Assembly (NCBI RefSeq): GCF_009696375.1 | Contig: NZ_VUMD01000006.1 | Span: forward strand, 1 to 64,000 | Source of the DNA: Clostridium porci | GTDB lineage: Bacteria; Bacillota; Clostridia; Lachnospirales; Lachnospiraceae | Length of the DNA: 64,000 nucleotides | Direction of reading: 5' to 3' | In this document: piece by piece, positions 8,171 to 17,495 of the stretch | Layout: every line of letters begins with the position of its first letter | Numbering within the stretch: the first letter of the stretch is position 1 | The notes under the pieces: generated by a model | Seen by the model: the letters and a program-made list of their open reading frames with translations, nothing else | Database searches by the model: none | What the model was told of the DNA's origin: nothing | Made by a program: the position numbers and the translations under genes

Positions 8171-11100
8171 TTAGTTGTCGTAGTCGATGTCGTCCATCAG
8201 GTTCCCTGTGTATCGCACAGCAGACACCTTCTGGTACATGTCGCCATCCACGTAATACTGTGTCTTGTCCGAGTAGACCTCGTAGGCCACTGGCTTACTG
8301 CGTGCGTAGCCGTTCGGAGCCTTTAACTCCAAAAGCACGTACACGCCAGCTCCCACAGGCTGCGGAGTGACGATGTATCCGGTGTTCTGGTTTGCGTAAA
8401 CCTTGTCGGCCGCATTCTCCTCGCCGGCTACCTTCACGTCGTTGTTTGTGGTGTAGACCGTCATCTGGCCGGTGCGGTTACCGAACTGGTCGCCCAGCAT
8501 GATGCGTTCGCTCTCCACACATACCGGTGTTCCCTTCGGTACAATACCGGTACAGATCTCGCCGATGGCCACACCGGCTGCCGGAATGTCGCTGCTCTTC
8601 TGGATCGGGGTAATGTCCCTTGCTCCCATACCCATCAGGTACTCACGGGTTCCGCTGATCTGTGCGTCCTTGAGATAGAACTTCGCATCGCCCGGCTTGA
8701 ACTGATTCAGGAACATCTCGCGCTCCGTTGCGTCTGCAATCAGCTTTGCGTCTTTTTCAATCTCATCAAAACTCTGGTAGCGGCTTCCTGCGTACAATCC
8801 GAAGATCGCATCGTCATGCAGGATGTACTCTCCTGTCTCAGAGTCGGTCTTGTTGATACGAAGGAACGTAGTGTAGAATCCGTCACGCTCATTGACGTCC
8901 GCATAGCCGGAGAAGTTCTCGGAGCTGTACTCATGCAGGTCAGCCGGCGCCGTTACCGTCCACGGTACCAGCATGGCGGCGTATTTGTCAGCGTACGCTG
9001 TCAGCTCGCCGGTCATGGAAATGACGTCGTCTTTCCACTGCATGCCGGATGGATTGTTGTCGTCCGTGGTGCCGCCCTTAAACATCACGTTGTCCGCCAG
9101 ACCTCTGTCCTCGGAGATGCCTGCGTAGAAGTAGCGATTCTCAATGGCGGTGCCATTGTAGGTGGATCCGTTTGCTGTGCCGACGCCGTTGGTCTTGTCG
9201 GCTCCCATGTAGCCTGCCGCATCATTGCCGCCTTCCTCAGCCGGTGTTGTCTCGGCTCCGTCCTTGCCACGGTGTTCCGTGTTGTAGGTGTCTTTCAGAG
9301 GATCGAATTCTTCCTGGGCCTGTTTCCAGCCGGCGTAGGCAAATCCATCAGAGATGCCGTTGCTATAGCGGTTTTCTGTGCTGTTGATCAGGTCAACGTC
9401 CAGACCGTACTTGTAAACTTCGAAGTCTCCGTCGTAACCATGGGCACGAATGACGTACTGTCTTTCGTCCTGGCCGGCATTTGGAGCCTCGTCGGACCAC
9501 TCCTCTCCGAAACGAATGAGGTAGTTCTCGGCCTTTGCCTGATCCTCCGTGGTCATCTTTGGATCGTAGTTGTAATGCGTATCGTAGTTGTCGGTGGTGT
9601 CGTTTGACTGGGTATCGTCATACACACTCGGAAGTACGACTTCCTTCGGTTTTTCGATGGTGTAGCTGCGGTTATCCCAATCATTCACAGCATCGTCACG
9701 ACGCATCGGCTGCTGTTCCACAACCACGTACACGCCGTATGGCAGGTACGCAGATACGTTGTAGGTTTTCTCAGCGTCGTCCAAGTCCACAGAAAGTGTG
9801 GTGTAGTCCTGATCGGCGCCGCCGTTTGCTGCACTGTCCCACTCCACGCTGTAGATGGTGTCTAAGTCGTAGAAGTAGAACGGCTTTAAGTAGTTGTAGG
9901 TCTTGGCGATTGCGTTGAACAGGGCCTCGTCGTAGATGGCTTCGTCATAAACGATCTCACCATCGGCGTTCTTTGCAATGTCCTCGCCCACGCCATTGTT
10001 CTTCATGAGCTTGGCAGCCTCCTGCTCCAAGTACCACTTGGTAGCAAACTGTCTGACTGCGTCGGATGCCTCGGCGTTTGCTTTTGCAAACTCAGAGGTA
10101 CTCATGGAAGTCTCCGTGTTCTCGCCGTTGTGTTCGGCCGGGTACTTCTCGTAATCACTGCGGTCACCGAAGACGTTCTCACGGATCCATCGGAACGGCT
10201 TAAAGGACGTGTCCCTGTCGCCGCCGGCCGTGTTGTCCTTGTCGGCTCCGTCGATGTTCTCCATGGTGTGGTCCGGATCTGCGTCATCACGCTGATACTT
10301 CTCATAGAAGGTCTCAAACCAGTACTGGCCCGGGTAGTTCTTCATGGAAGTTCCAGTGAAACTGGAGTGCATGTCGTCATCCCAGATGTCCAGGTTGGCC
10401 GCATGGATTGCATCGAAGAACTTCTCGTAGTTGTAAAGCTCCACCTCACGGGTAGCCCCAGCGCCGTCCTCCATGGTCTTCTGGGTGGTCTCCAGCAGAC
10501 GCACGTATTCGGTGTTTGGCTGGTCGTTCAGCTTGTCTGACTGTGCCACATCCTCATTGGTGCCGGAATAGCTGTACAGTGCGTCACTGCTGCGGATCGC
10601 AAGTCCGGACGCATCGCCGTTGTTTCCGCTGCCGCCCACTCTCTCAGAGGTGGAATAACCGATCTTTTCGGCAACCTCGTTGGTCTGGTTAGTTCCAGGA
10701 GTCAGGTATGTGGACCATACGTTGTTGGCTCTCTGGGACGTAGTGTCGGAGTCAGTGTTATGTTCTACTTTGGTGTAGATCTTCTGGACGTTGGCAGACT
10801 GCAGTGTGCCGTCGTCGGCCACGCGGTCCTTTTCCGGCCAGTCCACGCTCTTACCCTCGTAGGCATCCTGGTACTTCCAGGTGAAGGTGTCGTAGTTGCC
10901 GTCGCCGTTGGTGTCGGAATACTGCGGCGTCATGACGTTGCCGTTTCGGTCAAGCCATACAATCTCGCCGTCCGGATTGCGGTACAGACGCTCCAGGTTG
11001 GACTTTAAGTATGCCTTAAATCTAAACTCCGGCACGTCCTTTGCGGACTGGTCTTTGACGCCACCATTCAGCAGCTGCGTCAGCCAGTCGAGAACGCCAC

Positions 11101-14100
11101 CCTTGTCGCCGCTGGCCTCCTTGTTCTCAGCATGGACTGCGGAATAGGTGTCATGTGCGTAGCGGATCGTCTTTGTTTCTTCGGTGGTCCGTGCCGTCTG
11201 ACAGTAACCACAGGCACTGCTGCCGTCTGTGTTCTCAAATCCACAGTTTAGGCAGTACCAGACTACCTTTGGTTCCGGAAGCGTCTGAATGTCCTTGGCT
11301 ACCTTGATCTTCTGACGGATCGGACGCTCCTGCACCTTGGTCGGTGCATTGATTGTGCCGGCATCCTGAGTTGTGATGGCGGAACCTGGGTAAGCCAGCT
11401 GCACGTCTTCAATGTAACTTCCGGCTTTCTGCGGTGCAATGTAGTAACTGATGATTGCATTATTTTTCGCATAGACTGCGTTTGCAATGCCGTTTGTGCT
11501 TTCTTCTGTATAACGAATACGGAGCTCATGTTCTCCATTTTCAAAATGAATCGTATAAGTACCGGTAGATGCGTCATAGCGAACCAGTGATGAATCTACT
11601 GGTGTTTCTACTGCAAATTCTTCCAGGACAGTCACTATTTCGGTAAATTCCTGAATTTCTTCGTGGGTAGCCGGTGTACCATCATCGTTATACATCTGCT
11701 CTCCATCTGCATATGTCCAGTATGTTTTTCCTGGGTTGTCAGTAAAGGTAATCTGAGACAGATCTTCATATTTCGTCAATTCCGTTTTACTTGGAATCTG
11801 GTCATTGATGATAAATCTTCCATTTTGCATCGGCAGTGTTGCTGCATCATATTTTGCATACAGTACACTTGCTGCACCATCTACAGTTACATCTTTCTTC
11901 ACCCAGACGATCTGGTTTGTCATGTCATACAGACATTCCGGTTTACTTGGGTGAGCATACTGCACAATGTATGCTGATGCAGTTTCTGCAGTAATGCGTA
12001 CAGCTCTGAATGCGGCAAATTCGGTCAAACGATTCGTACAGTTGATAAAGTCAGTCTGTTCTGAACCAGTCTTTGGTACTAAGATCCATGGATCATTCGG
12101 GCCTGGAACGGTAAACCTTTTCTTTTCCAATGCGTGATTGTACTTTTCCATAAAGGAATTGCCAGTCGCTGCATTATAATCATCTGCGGACGGAAGGAAA
12201 TATGCTGTGGTTTTTTGTGGTGCATAAAGTTTATCGCCAGATTCCCAAACAGTATTTCGAATTGGCAATCTTGTGCCATCCGGCAATGTGTATTCTGTCT
12301 GGCCTTTGGACACTTCCACATTTTTGCCATTTAAGATTACCATTTGGTCTTTTTGTGCAATCGTTGGTACGACTACAGGCCTTTTTACAGTAATCTCTTT
12401 TTCTACTTCTCGTGTTTCTTTTTTTACCGTAAAGAACTCTGCAATATCCTTAAATGACGTTAAGTTCTTCAAGGAAACATCAAAGCCATTTTGGGTATCG
12501 ACGCCGGAAATCTTAATATCGTTATAGGAAGTGATCTGATCTCCACTTCCCTCCTGTACGATATTCATCTTTCCAATGGCTACGGAACCATCGACCGTCA
12601 AATCGCCGCCAGTTGCAAAAGCCTCTCTGTTGGTAAGAGTCATGTCTTTACCATATACAGAAAGTTCATAACCTTCTGAACGTGAAAGCTCTTTGATGTA
12701 GTAGTTAGCTGCGTGTTTTCCCGAAACGATAAGTGGTCTTCCGATCCAGCAATTTCCATTGTTATCTTCATTGTTGGAAATCGGATAGGTGATACCGTCA
12801 TTCTGTCCGACGCCCTTATTAAGGCCCTGATTACTGGAATGCTTCTCGTAATGGTCGCCAACGTGTTTGTCATCGCCATTCTCCGAGTCGGTTAATGTCA
12901 CTTTGGAAGAACCTGAAACATTCCAGCCAACAAATTTCTCGTTATCCTTTACTGCTACATCTGCTTTTACCTGTTCGGTGTGCAGGTTTCCAGGTCCGTC
13001 CCAGGCAGCATCTGTGCGTTTTATGATTTTGCCCTGCTCGTAATCATACGTCATACCAGGTGCTTCCGTAATGGTCATAAAGGACGCATCGCCATTTCGG
13101 TCTGTGGTTGTGACGGCAATCAGGTCACCGGCTTTATATACAATACCGGTGTCTTTCTCATTTTCTGCAGTTTGTTCTGAGTCTGGATGCATGATGTCTG
13201 TCATTGCAAATAGTCCGTACATTGCACCTTCCAGGGTACCGTCGCCGTTTTCTCTACTGTAGGTATCAAAGTCAGTTTTATTGTTGTTAAGATCCAGATC
13301 TCGCTTGTTAAAATGGATCTCTCCTTCGGTACGGTGATCGTAAACGATGAATGTCCAGCACTCAATATCGCTCTTACCCTGTGATTTTGCTGTGACATCA
13401 GAGTTTTCAAAGTTTATGGCGCCAATATACTCTACGCCCTCTGTCTTTGGAGGTTCGCTGTCAGTGCGTGCGTTGCCGCCCTCTTTTTCTTCTTTTGCAA
13501 GACCGAACAGAGACTTCACTTTCTGGATAAACCGGTCAAAAGCGGAAGGACGTTCGTTCACATCGTCATCTGTGATGGCATCGGATTTGGTTGCCAGATT
13601 ATCTTCTGCATCAATCTCATAATCCATATCCGGATCATCGATGACATCATTTGCATTTGACTCTGTCGCTTTCTTAGATGATTCTGGTTTTGATGGAACA
13701 ATGCTGTCTTCATCCTCGACTTTGCTACCACCCTCATCTTCTGCAAAGATGTCCACGTCAAGAACTTCCTTTTTTGTATTCTTTTTAGCAGTATTTGCTT
13801 TTTCTCTTCCGGAAGAGGAAACAGAAATGGTTGTCACTTCTTTCGGAACTACAGCTTTTTCAGCTTCAGACATCGTTGCTTCTACATCCTTTTCTTCCGC
13901 TTCTGCTTTTGAAGGAAGCTCGGTGTCACTTTCCGATACGACTGCTGTGCGGCTATTTCCTCCGGCAATTTCATCCAGATACTCGCTGGAATGAACGACT
14001 ACGCGTTCTACCGGAATGTCATCGGTGTGTGTTCCATGCAGACTATAACCGTTTCTGGCAGCGATTTCCTTTGCGCTGTACTCGTATGTCAGACTGATAA

Positions 14101-15952
14101 AGTCATTGTAGAATTCATCACGATCAGATTCCATTTTCTGCTTTGCACTTTCGGAGATTGCCTCTTCTGCGGTATGGAAGAAGCCGCCTTCGGATGCCAG
14201 GGTTTCACAGTAATCTACCTGCTCCTGCCATGCCTCTTCGGCCAACGCATCCAATTCTGCGTTCAGTTCTTCACAGTCACAATCATCTTCCGGCTCATGT
14301 GTGCATTCATAATATTCCACGATCGGCTTCGGGTGACCGGTACAATAGCCTTTTGTATAGGTGTACTGATAACTATCGGAATGCGCCTTATCTCTTGTGA
14401 TGGCGCCGACGGTATTTGTTTCATACAGGTATCCGTCTTCTCCAGTAATCTGATTGTCCTGAATACATGGATCTTGTTCTGCATCATCCCATCGCGTAAA
14501 CTGTGTGCCATCATCATTGGCCCAGTTATATTTTGTTCCAATCGTACTTGCTTCGCTCTCCGGATGGTCCAAATAGGTATCGCCGAGCTGCGTTCCGACA
14601 CGGTTGTACTCTCCTAAGGTGTCGTATTCCAATACATCCCATCTGGAATCCTTTAACGGTTTTCCGGTTTCAGAATCCAGTTTGATTAAATCAACGTTAT
14701 AGGTTGTCCGCCAGTTTTCAGAGTGTTTGTAGCGATGAATCTCCAGAGTGACTTTTCCTTCTCCTGGGGGTACGGGGTTGTCTGAAGGGCCGGTTGAAAC
14801 ATGAATATCTGGCTCTTTCTGCATCGCACAGAACATGGTCTGATAACCACCTTTTTTGGCTTCCGTTATAAAGTCGAATTCATAAAGAAGCGGCTGTGAA
14901 AGATCTGTTAAGTACAATGGGTCGTTAAACTTAAAACTCAGCGTACTGAGATCTGTATCTGCAGCTCCCTGGAAGATAATCGTTGCAATACCTGTGGCTT
15001 CATCATAAGAGGAAGACTCCATTCTCCACCCAGGTCCGCCTGTGCAGTAGATTTTGGAGTAATACCGCTCATAGACGTCTTTGTTTCCGAAGCAGTCTGC
15101 GGTTACGATAATCTTCGTCGGGTCATTTGGATCTACCTGAGCTGACATTGACATGGTGTCGCCGCCGTTTTGCATGGCGTTATACAGAACTGTTGCAGCT
15201 GCCCAGACGTCATCGAAGAACTTGCTTCTGCGGTCAAGAACCTGCTGGCGGATTGTTGGCTCCAGCTGCAGGGTCTCACCTTCGTTTGGGTTTCCTGACG
15301 GCACAGTCCATGGTTCAATATAGAACTCTCGGTCCATGGCGGTAAAGTATGCCTTCTTTGACGCTTCTTTATTTCTGATGTCAAGGATCATTGCTTCTTT
15401 CTCCGGAAGCATCGACATACGTCCCTCAATCGCCAAATGTATGGACTGGGACAGGATATAGTCCACCGTTGTGGAGATTTTATCCCTCAGAGCTGAGTCA
15501 GTCTGCTTTCCCGGTGCGACGGTTGCGGCCGCAGCAAGGCAGAAGGTGAACTGTTTTAACGGGTCCTCATTTTCTTTCGGAAATCCCATTGGATACTGCG
15601 CATTTGCAGTTCCGCTAAAACTTTGCCATTCTGATAACCGCAGATCCTGTGTCAAATACGCTTCGCTTCCCATATCCGGCTGCCCAGAGTGGTTAGCTAC
15701 GCAATACACGTACCAATTATCCATATCCTTGAATTCACTGTTCCCGCCATCAAAGTAGGTTTTACGTGGCCAACCAAAATCTTTACCGTTTGATGTTGGA
15801 ATGTCCGTCCACTGCAGCCTCAATCCCGTGGCTTTCATAGGGGCGTACGGTTGGGCTTTCGTATCTATGTACGTGTGCGTCAATATGCCGCCTGTGCCGA
15901 CCACAACAGCCATCGCAAGCGCCATCGCTCGTTTTTTCCAGTGTTTTTTCAT
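8171..15952 (-). CDS. Giant thioester/CnaB adhesin B4
   Basis: 2593 aa from ATG 15952 (GGAGG 12 bases upstream); the longer frame up to 16051 would start before the promoter. Order: signal peptide 1-34; candidate thioester region with YVYCVANHSGQP (Cys84) and LSQSIHLAIEG (Gln169); CnaB-like repeat (NVDLIKLDSETGKPLKD) near 460; a Cys/Glu-rich helical stretch; an acidic low-complexity linker near 740-870; SpaA-like regions (EGAMYGLFAM); a four-Cys ribbon near 1570; and C-terminal SpaA-like domains (GVYVLLELKAPNGYA). Such proteins fix covalently to host or neighbour surfaces. No LPXTG or final membrane segment is seen before the stop, which is odd for this class; it may be anchored otherwise or have lost its end. 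Confidence 0.88.
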   Translation of the reverse strand: MKKHWKKRAMALAMAVVVGTGGILTHTYIDTKAQPYAPMKATGLRLQWTDIPTSNGKDFGWPRKTYFDGGNSEFKDMDNWYVYCVANHSGQPDMGSEAYLTQDLRLSEWQSFSGTANAQYPMGFPKENEDPLKQFTFCLAAAATVAPGKQTDSALRDKISTTVDYILSQSIHLAIEGRMSMLPEKEAMILDIRNKEASKKAYFTAMDREFYIEPWTVPSGNPNEGETLQLEPTIRQQVLDRRSKFFDDVWAAATVLYNAMQNGGDTMSMSAQVDPNDPTKIIVTADCFGNKDVYERYYSKIYCTGGPGWRMESSSYDEATGIATIIFQGAADTDLSTLSFKFNDPLYLTDLSQPLLYEFDFITEAKKGGYQTMFCAMQKEPDIHVSTGPSDNPVPPGEGKVTLEIHRYKHSENWRTTYNVDLIKLDSETGKPLKDSRWDVLEYDTLGEYNRVGTQLGDTYLDHPESEASTIGTKYNWANDDGTQFTRWDDAEQDPCIQDNQITGEDGYLYETNTVGAITRDKAHSDSYQYTYTKGYCTGHPKPIVEYYECTHEPEDDCDCEELNAELDALAEEAWQEQVDYCETLASEGGFFHTAEEAISESAKQKMESDRDEFYNDFISLTYEYSAKEIAARNGYSLHGTHTDDIPVERVVVHSSEYLDEIAGGNSRTAVVSESDTELPSKAEAEEKDVEATMSEAEKAVVPKEVTTISVSSSGREKANTAKKNTKKEVLDVDIFAEDEGGSKVEDEDSIVPSKPESSKKATESNANDVIDDPDMDYEIDAEDNLATKSDAITDDDVNERPSAFDRFIQKVKSLFGLAKEEKEGGNARTDSEPPKTEGVEYIGAINFENSDVTAKSQGKSDIECWTFIVYDHRTEGEIHFNKRDLDLNNNKTDFDTYSRENGDGTLEGAMYGLFAMTDIMHPDSEQTAENEKDTGIVYKAGDLIAVTTTDRNGDASFMTITEAPGMTYDYEQGKIIKRTDAAWDGPGNLHTEQVKADVAVKDNEKFVGWNVSGSSKVTLTDSENGDDKHVGDHYEKHSSNQGLNKGVGQNDGITYPISNNEDNNGNCWIGRPLIVSGKHAANYYIKELSRSEGYELSVYGKDMTLTNREAFATGGDLTVDGSVAIGKMNIVQEGSGDQITSYNDIKISGVDTQNGFDVSLKNLTSFKDIAEFFTVKKETREVEKEITVKRPVVVPTIAQKDQMVILNGKNVEVSKGQTEYTLPDGTRLPIRNTVWESGDKLYAPQKTTAYFLPSADDYNAATGNSFMEKYNHALEKKRFTVPGPNDPWILVPKTGSEQTDFINCTNRLTEFAAFRAVRITAETASAYIVQYAHPSKPECLYDMTNQIVWVKKDVTVDGAASVLYAKYDAATLPMQNGRFIINDQIPSKTELTKYEDLSQITFTDNPGKTYWTYADGEQMYNDDGTPATHEEIQEFTEIVTVLEEFAVETPVDSSLVRYDASTGTYTIHFENGEHELRIRYTEESTNGIANAVYAKNNAIISYYIAPQKAGSYIEDVQLAYPGSAITTQDAGTINAPTKVQERPIRQKIKVAKDIQTLPEPKVVWYCLNCGFENTDGSSACGYCQTARTTEETKTIRYAHDTYSAVHAENKEASGDKGGVLDWLTQLLNGGVKDQSAKDVPEFRFKAYLKSNLERLYRNPDGEIVWLDRNGNVMTPQYSDTNGDGNYDTFTWKYQDAYEGKSVDWPEKDRVADDGTLQSANVQKIYTKVEHNTDSDTTSQRANNVWSTYLTPGTNQTNEVAEKIGYSTSERVGGSGNNGDASGLAIRSSDALYSYSGTNEDVAQSDKLNDQPNTEYVRLLETTQKTMEDGAGATREVELYNYEKFFDAIHAANLDIWDDDMHSSFTGTSMKNYPGQYWFETFYEKYQRDDADPDHTMENIDGADKDNTAGGDRDTSFKPFRWIRENVFGDRSDYEKYPAEHNGENTETSMSTSEFAKANAEASDAVRQFATKWYLEQEAAKLMKNNGVGEDIAKNADGEIVYDEAIYDEALFNAIAKTYNYLKPFYFYDLDTIYSVEWDSAANGGADQDYTTLSVDLDDAEKTYNVSAYLPYGVYVVVEQQPMRRDDAVNDWDNRSYTIEKPKEVVLPSVYDDTQSNDTTDNYDTHYNYDPKMTTEDQAKAENYLIRFGEEWSDEAPNAGQDERQYVIRAHGYDGDFEVYKYGLDVDLINSTENRYSNGISDGFAYAGWKQAQEEFDPLKDTYNTEHRGKDGAETTPAEEGGNDAAGYMGADKTNGVGTANGSTYNGTAIENRYFYAGISEDRGLADNVMFKGGTTDDNNPSGMQWKDDVISMTGELTAYADKYAAMLVPWTVTAPADLHEYSSENFSGYADVNERDGFYTTFLRINKTDSETGEYILHDDAIFGLYAGSRYQSFDEIEKDAKLIADATEREMFLNQFKPGDAKFYLKDAQISGTREYLMGMGARDITPIQKSSDIPAAGVAIGEICTGIVPKGTPVCVESERIMLGDQFGNRTGQMTVYTTNNDVKVAGEENAADKVYANQNTGYIVTPQPVGAGVYVLLELKAPNGYARSKPVAYEVYSDKTQYYVDGDMYQKVSAVRYTGNLMDDIDYDN

Positions 15953-16004
15953 CTTCTTTTCTGGCCTCCTTGTTTTTGAATTGCGAAAATCGTTTGTTTT
16001 TACA

Positions 16005-16033
16005 ATTATGGACAGAAAAATCAAAGAATTGGT
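16005..16033 (-). promoter_or_regulatory. Class 2 promoter of B4
   Basis: Minus strand: ACCAATTCTT, 13 bases, CATAATTG. Confidence 0.65.
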
Positions 16034-16041
16034 TAAGACAC

Positions 16042-16070
16042 AAAAAAGCAAGGTCTAATGCAACCTTGCT
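16042..16070 (-). terminator. Terminator after A4
   Basis: Stem AGCAAGGT/ACCTTGCT with a T6 tail on the minus strand. Confidence 0.9.
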
Positions 16071-16088
16071 TTCGTTTTCAATGTTACC

Positions 16089-16943
16089 TTAATGTAACCA
16101 CACTTTGCTATTCGGGTAGATATACCACTGTCCATCATTACCCGCTGTTAAAAGAATATCGAAATTACAGTATTTGTCTACGCTTCCACAAGCTAGCCGA
16201 TAACTTCCGGTCGGCAACTGGAACACCATATCTGTACTTCCGGAACTCGCAATAACACGTCGCTGCCATGCGTGGCTTTCATAACCACAGTTGTCATAAA
16301 ATGCATTTAACTCAATGCCAGCTTTCGGAAAGTTGTTGAAAATCTGGTCAGCTGTACCGAGATAATCCTGCACCCAATACTGTCCATCCACCATTCCACC
16401 ATGAATTAGGATAGGCTGATTTTTGTATTCATATTTGTACTGGAACGCAGCATGATTTTCCAGATTTGTTTTGTTTGGGAACAAATCAATGGCTCCTGCT
16501 TTGCCAAGCGTATTCACAAGATTCATGTTTATTGTCATCTGCTCCACGCTCTTTCCATCCATTACAACGCCTTCTGCAGCTGGTGCCGTCACACCACCAG
16601 CCATAGCAGTTTCATATCCGCCTAAGTCGGCATTCACAGCTTTCGCCTGAACTACACCGTTTGCTACCCAAGCTCCGTCTGTGTTTACAGTGTAGCCATC
16701 AGATGTGATTGAATCGGCGACCATGTAGCCGGATGCATCGAAGTAGTAGCACTCGGCCACGCCGTCTGCGTTTCCGTCGATCCACACCCAGGAATTTGCC
16801 GGGTAGCTTCCGTCCTCACGCTGCCACCACCATCCGTTTTCATTCTGCTGCCAACTTCCAAACGGTGCCGCCATAGCGGTCATCGCCATTGCTGCAGTCA
16901 TGGCCGCAGCCGCCATCATCGTTACAATTTTCTTCATCTTCAT
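16089..16943 (-). CDS. Secreted wall-binding protein A4
   Basis: 284 aa with AAAGGAG upstream. The first 80 residues are almost the same as A3: signal peptide and wall-binding repeats with GWWWQREDGSYPANSW. The spacer has MDGKSVEQMTINMN. The C-terminal domain keeps GIELNAFYDNCGYES and LLTAGNDGQWYIYPNS, but 120-200 is unlike its paralogues (YKYEYKNQPILIHGG). It is paired with the one intact adhesin, B4, and is preceded by CRISPR mini-array 2. The mosaic pattern (shared 5' half, private centre, shared 3' end) suggests recombination between cassettes. Confidence 0.85.
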   Translation of the reverse strand: MKMKKIVTMMAAAAMTAAMAMTAMAAPFGSWQQNENGWWWQREDGSYPANSWVWIDGNADGVAECYYFDASGYMVADSITSDGYTVNTDGAWVANGVVQAKAVNADLGGYETAMAGGVTAPAAEGVVMDGKSVEQMTINMNLVNTLGKAGAIDLFPNKTNLENHAAFQYKYEYKNQPILIHGGMVDGQYWVQDYLGTADQIFNNFPKAGIELNAFYDNCGYESHAWQRRVIASSGSTDMVFQLPTGSYRLACGSVDKYCNFDILLTAGNDGQWYIYPNSKVWLH

Positions 16944-16992
16944 GATTGTTGTTCTCCTTTATGAAAAATTTTCTGTTTTAGAATCTGTCAAT

Positions 16993-17040
16993 ATTGTACC
17001 GCAGAACCTGCGTTCTTGCAAACCCATTTTCTTGCGGATA
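16993..17040 (-). promoter_or_regulatory. Class 1 promoter of A4
   Basis: Identical in sequence and spacing to the A3 promoter: TATCCGCAA, 10 bases, TTGCAA, 17 bases, TACAAT. Confidence 0.75.
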
Positions 17041-17089
17041 ACAAAAATTGACTTAATTTGTCTGTTTTTTGTGTCTGCCATGTTTTTGA

Positions 17090-17136
17090 TAAAAAATCAG
17101 AGCCATCGTTGGCTTTATAAAACCTCGATGACTCTG
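17090..17136 (-). terminator. Terminator of CRISPR mini-array 2
   Basis: Same CAGAGTCATCG/CGATGGCTCTG stem and T-run as after mini-array 1. Confidence 0.85.
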
Positions 17137-17168
17137 CAGACAGGGTAATTATGAGTGGGGGTGTTGTG

Positions 17169-17257
17169 AGAAACCCACCGCGGGTGCGGGGAATACTGCT
17201 CCATGATAACTGGATCACTCGTACCCCAAGGAACACCCCCGCGGGTGCGGGGAATAC
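17169..17257 (-). CRISPR. One-spacer type I-E-like mini-array 2
   Basis: Repeats at 17169-17196 and 17230-17257 flank a 33-base spacer (17197-17229). The spacer differs from that of mini-array 1 at one base (ATGATAAC against ATAATAAC). The leader at 17258-17400 and the terminator match mini-array 1, while the promoter-proximal 100 bases have diverged. It belongs to a duplicated block of roughly 500 bases (7475-7980 and 16780-17310). It fills the gap 16944-17495. Confidence 0.75.
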
Positions 17258-17399
17258 AATCACTTTCCTTTGCTAGAAGCCTTATTTTAAGCCATTTCCA
17301 TTCTGGAGAATACCCATTTTCATTTAACTGCTTCAACATACTTCTCGTACTATTTCTACCCAGAATTACCATCCCATGTAGACCACACTGTCTATTCTA

Positions 17400-17428
17400 A
17401 TTATGGACTCAATTCTTAGATTTTTGGT
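17400..17428 (-). promoter_or_regulatory. Class 2 promoter of mini-array 2
   Basis: Minus strand: ACCAAAAATC, 13 bases, CATAATTAG. It has the same -35 variant as mini-array 1 although the bases between differ. Confidence 0.6.
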
Positions 17429-17447
17429 AAGGCTTTTATCTAAATTC

Positions 17448-17480
17448 AAAAGAGCCATGAAGGATTTATCCATCACAGCT
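17448..17480 (-). terminator. Terminator after the acetyltransferase
   Basis: Minus strand: GAGC-GATGGA, TAAA loop, TCCTTCAT-GCTC, TTTT. Confidence 0.7.
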
Positions 17481-17495
17481 CAATCATTCTAAATT

